Origin: Torreya grandis
Lineage: Eukaryota; Streptophyta; Pinopsida; Cupressales; Taxaceae
NCBI GenBank assembly: GCA_037957365.1
Contig: JARHVA010000666.1
Span: 3,778,501 to 3,842,500, forward strand
DNA: 64,000 nt
Direction of reading: 5' to 3'
Shown: in pieces, positions 60,432 to 64,000 of the stretch
Position numbering within the stretch: position 1 is the first letter of the stretch
How the letters are laid out: each line of letters starts with the position of its first letter
The notes under the pieces: model-generated
What the model saw: only the letters and a program-made list of their open reading frames with translations
What the model was told of the DNA's origin: nothing
Database searches by the model: none
Translations under genes and position numbers: made by a program

Positions 60432-63055
60432 TTTGATAAGAGTTTTGGGTGCCTTAAAATTTTATCTAGACTTGGTAAAAGGCACTTATAAATTGGTCCA
60501 AGGTAGAGTGTTTTACTTATGGTTAACACACCAGTCAAAGGGTATATCAATGTAAACAATTTCAACAAGTAAATACAAGTTATTCTAAAAGGAGGTGTCC
60601 AAAAATTTGGGGTTCAAAGGTTTTAAATACACAATGATCAATGGGTAATACCTTGGGAACATTTGAATTTGAGGCACTTGTAATGTGTGAAAGTTTTAAT
60701 CTTGGAAATTTGTCTTTGTTTGCAAATAAATAGACTTGGAATGTGTAAAGTATTGGCACAAGAATTAGAAACTTGGTATTAAAATTTTGAATCAAGACCC
60801 AAAATTAGTTTAGATATTAATCCTATAAAATGGGTTGATCTTGATATAAATTGAACTAGAATTGGAACTTGGCTTTGAACTTGGAAATTTAAAGTTTGCA
60901 ATTGGAACTAGAAGGCAAATTAGAATCGACACTTTGTTACAAACTAAATAAAATAATATAAAGACACACATTTCAAAATAAGTTTGGGATTTGGCCTTAA
61001 AATTGGTAAGTAAATGTTGCAATTGGACTTTGTCAAGGTTTTGGACCAAATTTGTTAGTGTAATGTCATAATTAGAACAAATAAGATAGGTATTGGATAA
61101 CATAAATCCTATTTGTGTAATGTGCAAGGGACCATGTGTTTTGGTTTTAGACTAAGAACTTGGTGTTTTTGTTTTTAAATAATATTTGTGAATAGAACAT
61201 GGGTTTTAACAAAAGAACACTCCAAGTAATCACGTAGAAACTAATATAGGTTGCAAGATAGTCACTGAGTCCTTTCGATATACTTGATTTTGAGAGGATA
61301 AAATTTAATGTTCGTTAAAATAAATTAATTATTGCATGTTATTGGTAGTGTTTTCAAGTCCCCCTTCTCTCAAAATTTCATACATAAAAATCATTATTCA
61401 AGGGCTATTAACCCTTTCACCCTTGTATCAATGATTCATTTGTGATAAAATTGGCTTTCTAATTTAAGTTTTTGATGGAAAACTAGTTGGTCCTAATATA
61501 CCTTGTGGTATATAAGTAATTTAGAACTATCCATCACTTGGATGTAAAACCATCTAGATTATTAAGATAGGGTCTTTTCCTTTTTATAACCACTTCATCC
61601 ATCAATTTCTCAATGAAATGTGATGTCTAAATTGTGCATGCTCTAAGGATCTATTTGACTTGTTAGGTTAACAACCATTATCCATTCAAATAACATGATA
61701 AATATATACACCCCACCAAATAAGTGGGGTTGATATGATGCTAGAAGATGAAACTCAAATTCAATGCACTCCTAAAAGGACTTAAAAGGAGGTGATGAAG
61801 TCCCACTCGCTAATTCAAACAAAAAAGAAAGGAAGGGATCGTTTCTGAGTTATCCAAGTTCCCAAAAATGAGGAGAGAGCATACATCATTTTATTTGGGT
61901 TAGATTAATATAAATTACCTGAATTTTTGAGTCACCTAAGAAAGGAAAGAGCATATGTGTATTTCTACCAAGACAAAAACTACTCAAGTAAGAAGCATAA
62001 AATGAAATAATGCTGAAATGAACAAGTTTTTAAAAGCACCAATTTTGAAATGTGAATATGTTTTAAACACCAAATAAAATGTGAAAGATATGATTTTTAG
62101 GATGTAAATTTTTTTCTCCTTAAGAAAATATGTAAGAACTCATTAAAAATATTATTGGACCAAAAGAGGAAGGGTAACCTGTAGAGTTAGCTTTAAAATC
62201 ATGAAACTTTTACTTTGTGGAATGATTTCATAGTTGTGCAATTAAGGTAAACTGTAAAATCGTAAGTCAATGAAGTTCACATAAAAATAGATAAGCCTTA
62301 CAGTTCTAATTTCATAGTTATACAATAATTTTGCAACTCTGTATGCCGGTTTTAAAGTTCCATTTGTCTATTTTGTAACTATGTGTGTTGATTTTATAGA
62401 TTTGATTATTGAATGATTTCATAATTTAGGCATATGATTTCATAGTTCAGGTAATCAATTTCATAGTTTACGTAATTGATTTCATTATTCTATGGAATGA
62501 TTTTACAACTCTATTATACAATTTCAAAGTTTTAAAACCTATATGAAAAACACAAAAAATAGAACAAAATGATTTCACAAATACCAGGAATGATTTCATA
62601 GTTAGTTATTTCAAATTCATATAGCCTACATGAAAAACACAAAAAATAGAACAAAATGATTTCATGAATACTAGGAATGATTTGTAGTTAGTTGTTTCAA
62701 ATTCATAGTTTTGTGGGAAATCCAAAAAATATGAAAAACTTGAAGAATGATTCACAAATACCCATGACAGTTTCATTGAATAGAGCTCTAAATTCATAGC
62801 TTTGCATAAAAGGATCAGAATGGGGATAATTTCATGATTTCCCACAATAATTTCATAGTTTCCCTAAGTGATTTCATCGAAGATTATTTTGAATCCATAG
62901 TTTTACAGTCATGAATTTAGAGTTGGTACCAAATAAAATTTGATGGATTTTTGGAGAAAAAAATAAGAGAATTATCTTGTCAAAAGATTAATTTTGATAA
63001 TTAGAAGATAATAAATGGTTTAGAATATATTTTGGGTTGTGTCCAATCCTTGGAA
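60432..63055 (-). other. Element 4 leader between 5' LTR and gag
   Basis: About 2.6 kb without a recognised gene. Part of it (62160-62900) is an irregular array of ATTTCATAGTT-like phrases. Confidence 0.55.
62160..62900. repeat. Irregular array of TGATTTCATAGTT-like phrases
   Basis: Variants of GATTTCATAGTT, ATTTTGCAACT and AAATTCATAG recur at roughly 15-35 bp spacing. A longer unit (CATATRGCCTACATGAAAAACACAAAAAATAG type) is partly duplicated at about 62540 and 62620. Confidence 0.65.
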
Positions 63056-63072
63056 TCCCATTGGATGTGCCA
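63056..63072 (-). other. Element 4 primer-binding site
   Basis: The minus strand reads TGGCACATCCAATGGGA three bases inside the right LTR. Confidence 0.65.
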
Positions 63073-63075
63073 TTA

Positions 63076-64000
63076 TATAGAATAAGAAATAAAAGGGGTT
63101 GATACAACATAATAGAATTAAATCCAAAATGAAATCATGCACTAACACTCTATACATGCTCCCTAAGGTGAGATATGAGGGTAAAAAATAAGGAATGGAA
63201 TTGGAAGGATAAATAAAACTTTTTTACCTACCTTAAAGACTTATTTGAAGATTATTACATAAATTTTGATCTTAACTTGTGAGTTAGGAGTCTTTGGTAA
63301 TGTTAGTGTTTCGTAGGTAACATCTTCCCCTTGTTCATAGTAAATCTTCTTACTATAGTTTTTCATAATAACTTTACACCCAAAAAGCTTGTAAATAATG
63401 GCCATTCAACCTTGCTTTTATATACTTTTGGGATGATTATGGACCATTGAATCAAGATCAAGATCAATGGTGGAGGATGAATCCTCACACTCATGATTAC
63501 ACACATGGAGTGTGATTATATACCATTAAAGGCATTTTTGGAGTGTGGAAGGAATGTTGAAAGGAAAGTGCAATGATGACCTCTTGGAGTCTTAAGAGAG
63601 ATGTAAGAGGAAGAGTGCGTAAGAGAGGTCTAAGAGTCCTACTCTTTCCCATTGAATTTGTTGAATGGAATCACCTATGTGAGGTAATAAAGCATTTTTT
63701 ATTTAGTAAAATAATATAATTCCAAAAAAACATGGAATTTCCTATTAGAGTAAGATTAGGCTAATTAATTATAAATTATAAGAGTGGGACATTTACAATA
63801 TTATTTTTTCCATCAAATAATCGTCTAATTGGCTTGTGATAATGTTTACAAAAGTTAGAATTGATATTGGATGTGTTTGATAAGATTAATATTGAAGATG
63901 ATCCATTACCCCAAATTAGGGATGTGTCATTCTGATTTTGGATTAAAATGATAGTTGGGTGGGTAAATTAGGTTTAATACCAATTTATAATTGAATTTGT
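63076..64000 (-). repeat. Element 4 5' LTR, truncated by the window end
   Basis: Aligns with 25571-26250 and 27884-28150, without the LINE. About 95 bases should lie beyond the window. Confidence 0.87.
63415..63424 (-). promoter_or_regulatory. TATA box of element 4 5' LTR
   Basis: TATATAAAAG on the minus strand, the homologue of the site at 25942-25949, in the LTR that would have driven transcription. Confidence 0.55.

Larger units (their letters stand above)
25571..64000 (-). mobile_element. Element 4: outer Ty3/gypsy element (TAT-like), runs off the window
   Basis: The left LTR (25571-28223, carrying a LINE) matches sequence from 63076 to the window end in the same orientation. The minus-strand gag lies at about 58-60.4 kb, RT and RNase H at 55757-57491, the rest of RNase H and integrase at 30590-32018. 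A polypurine tract adjoins the left LTR and a primer-binding site adjoins the right, fixing the orientation as minus. The pol is cut by element 2. LTR length without the LINE is about 1020 bp, so the element should end close to position 64.1 kb, just outside the window. The duplication cannot be checked (left flank TCATT). Confidence 0.88.

Overview
The window looks like intergenic DNA from a seed plant with a very large, retrotransposon-filled genome. It is AT-rich, and every coding region I recognise belongs to plant LTR retrotransposons (Ty3/gypsy and Ty1/copia), an L1-like LINE, or a plant mobile domain (PMD) gene carried inside a retroelement. A gymnosperm is my favoured guess because the nests are deep, old and slowly eroded, but the sequence alone does not prove it. 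I found no ordinary host gene, tRNA, rRNA or CRISPR array. All recognised genes but one are pseudogenes with in-frame stops and frameshifts.

Layout. 1-6612 and 23110-25570 are old flanking DNA holding a gypsy protease relic and an unrecognised decayed reading frame. 6613-23109 is element 1, a minus-strand Ty3/gypsy element (TAT-like by its two RNase H domains) with 2.77-kb LTRs. Its 5' LTR (on the right) is split by a young, internally deleted copia element (copia-1, 16623-21272) flanked by an AGATC duplication. Copia-1 has 889-bp LTRs differing at about nine positions and one long open gag-protease frame.

25571 to the window end is element 4, a minus-strand gypsy element with gag at about 58-60 kb, RT and RNase H at 55.8-57.5 kb and integrase at 30.6-32.0 kb. 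Its pol is split inside the RNase H domain by element 2 (32019-55756, plus strand, gag and protease only). Element 2 is split by element 3 (38284-54233, plus strand), and element 3 by a full-length but dead copia element (copia-2, 45359-50521, CATCA duplication). This is a nest of four elements, reconstructed from LTR pairs, target-site duplications, primer-binding sites, polypurine tracts and reading frames that resume across the junctions. The left LTR of element 4 also carries a LINE ORF1 fragment (26251-27874) with a 9-bp duplication. The right LTR of element 4 (63076 to beyond the window) is the matching empty site.

Most notable content: element 3 carries, antisense to its own LTR direction, a PMD gene that copia-2 later cut in two. 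Element 1 has an additional archaeal-type RNase H domain between protease and RT, upstream of RT, besides the normal RNase H downstream of RT. Copia-1 has a CpG-rich palindromic repeat array both in its LTRs and in its internal region, and a duplicated tRNA primer-binding site.
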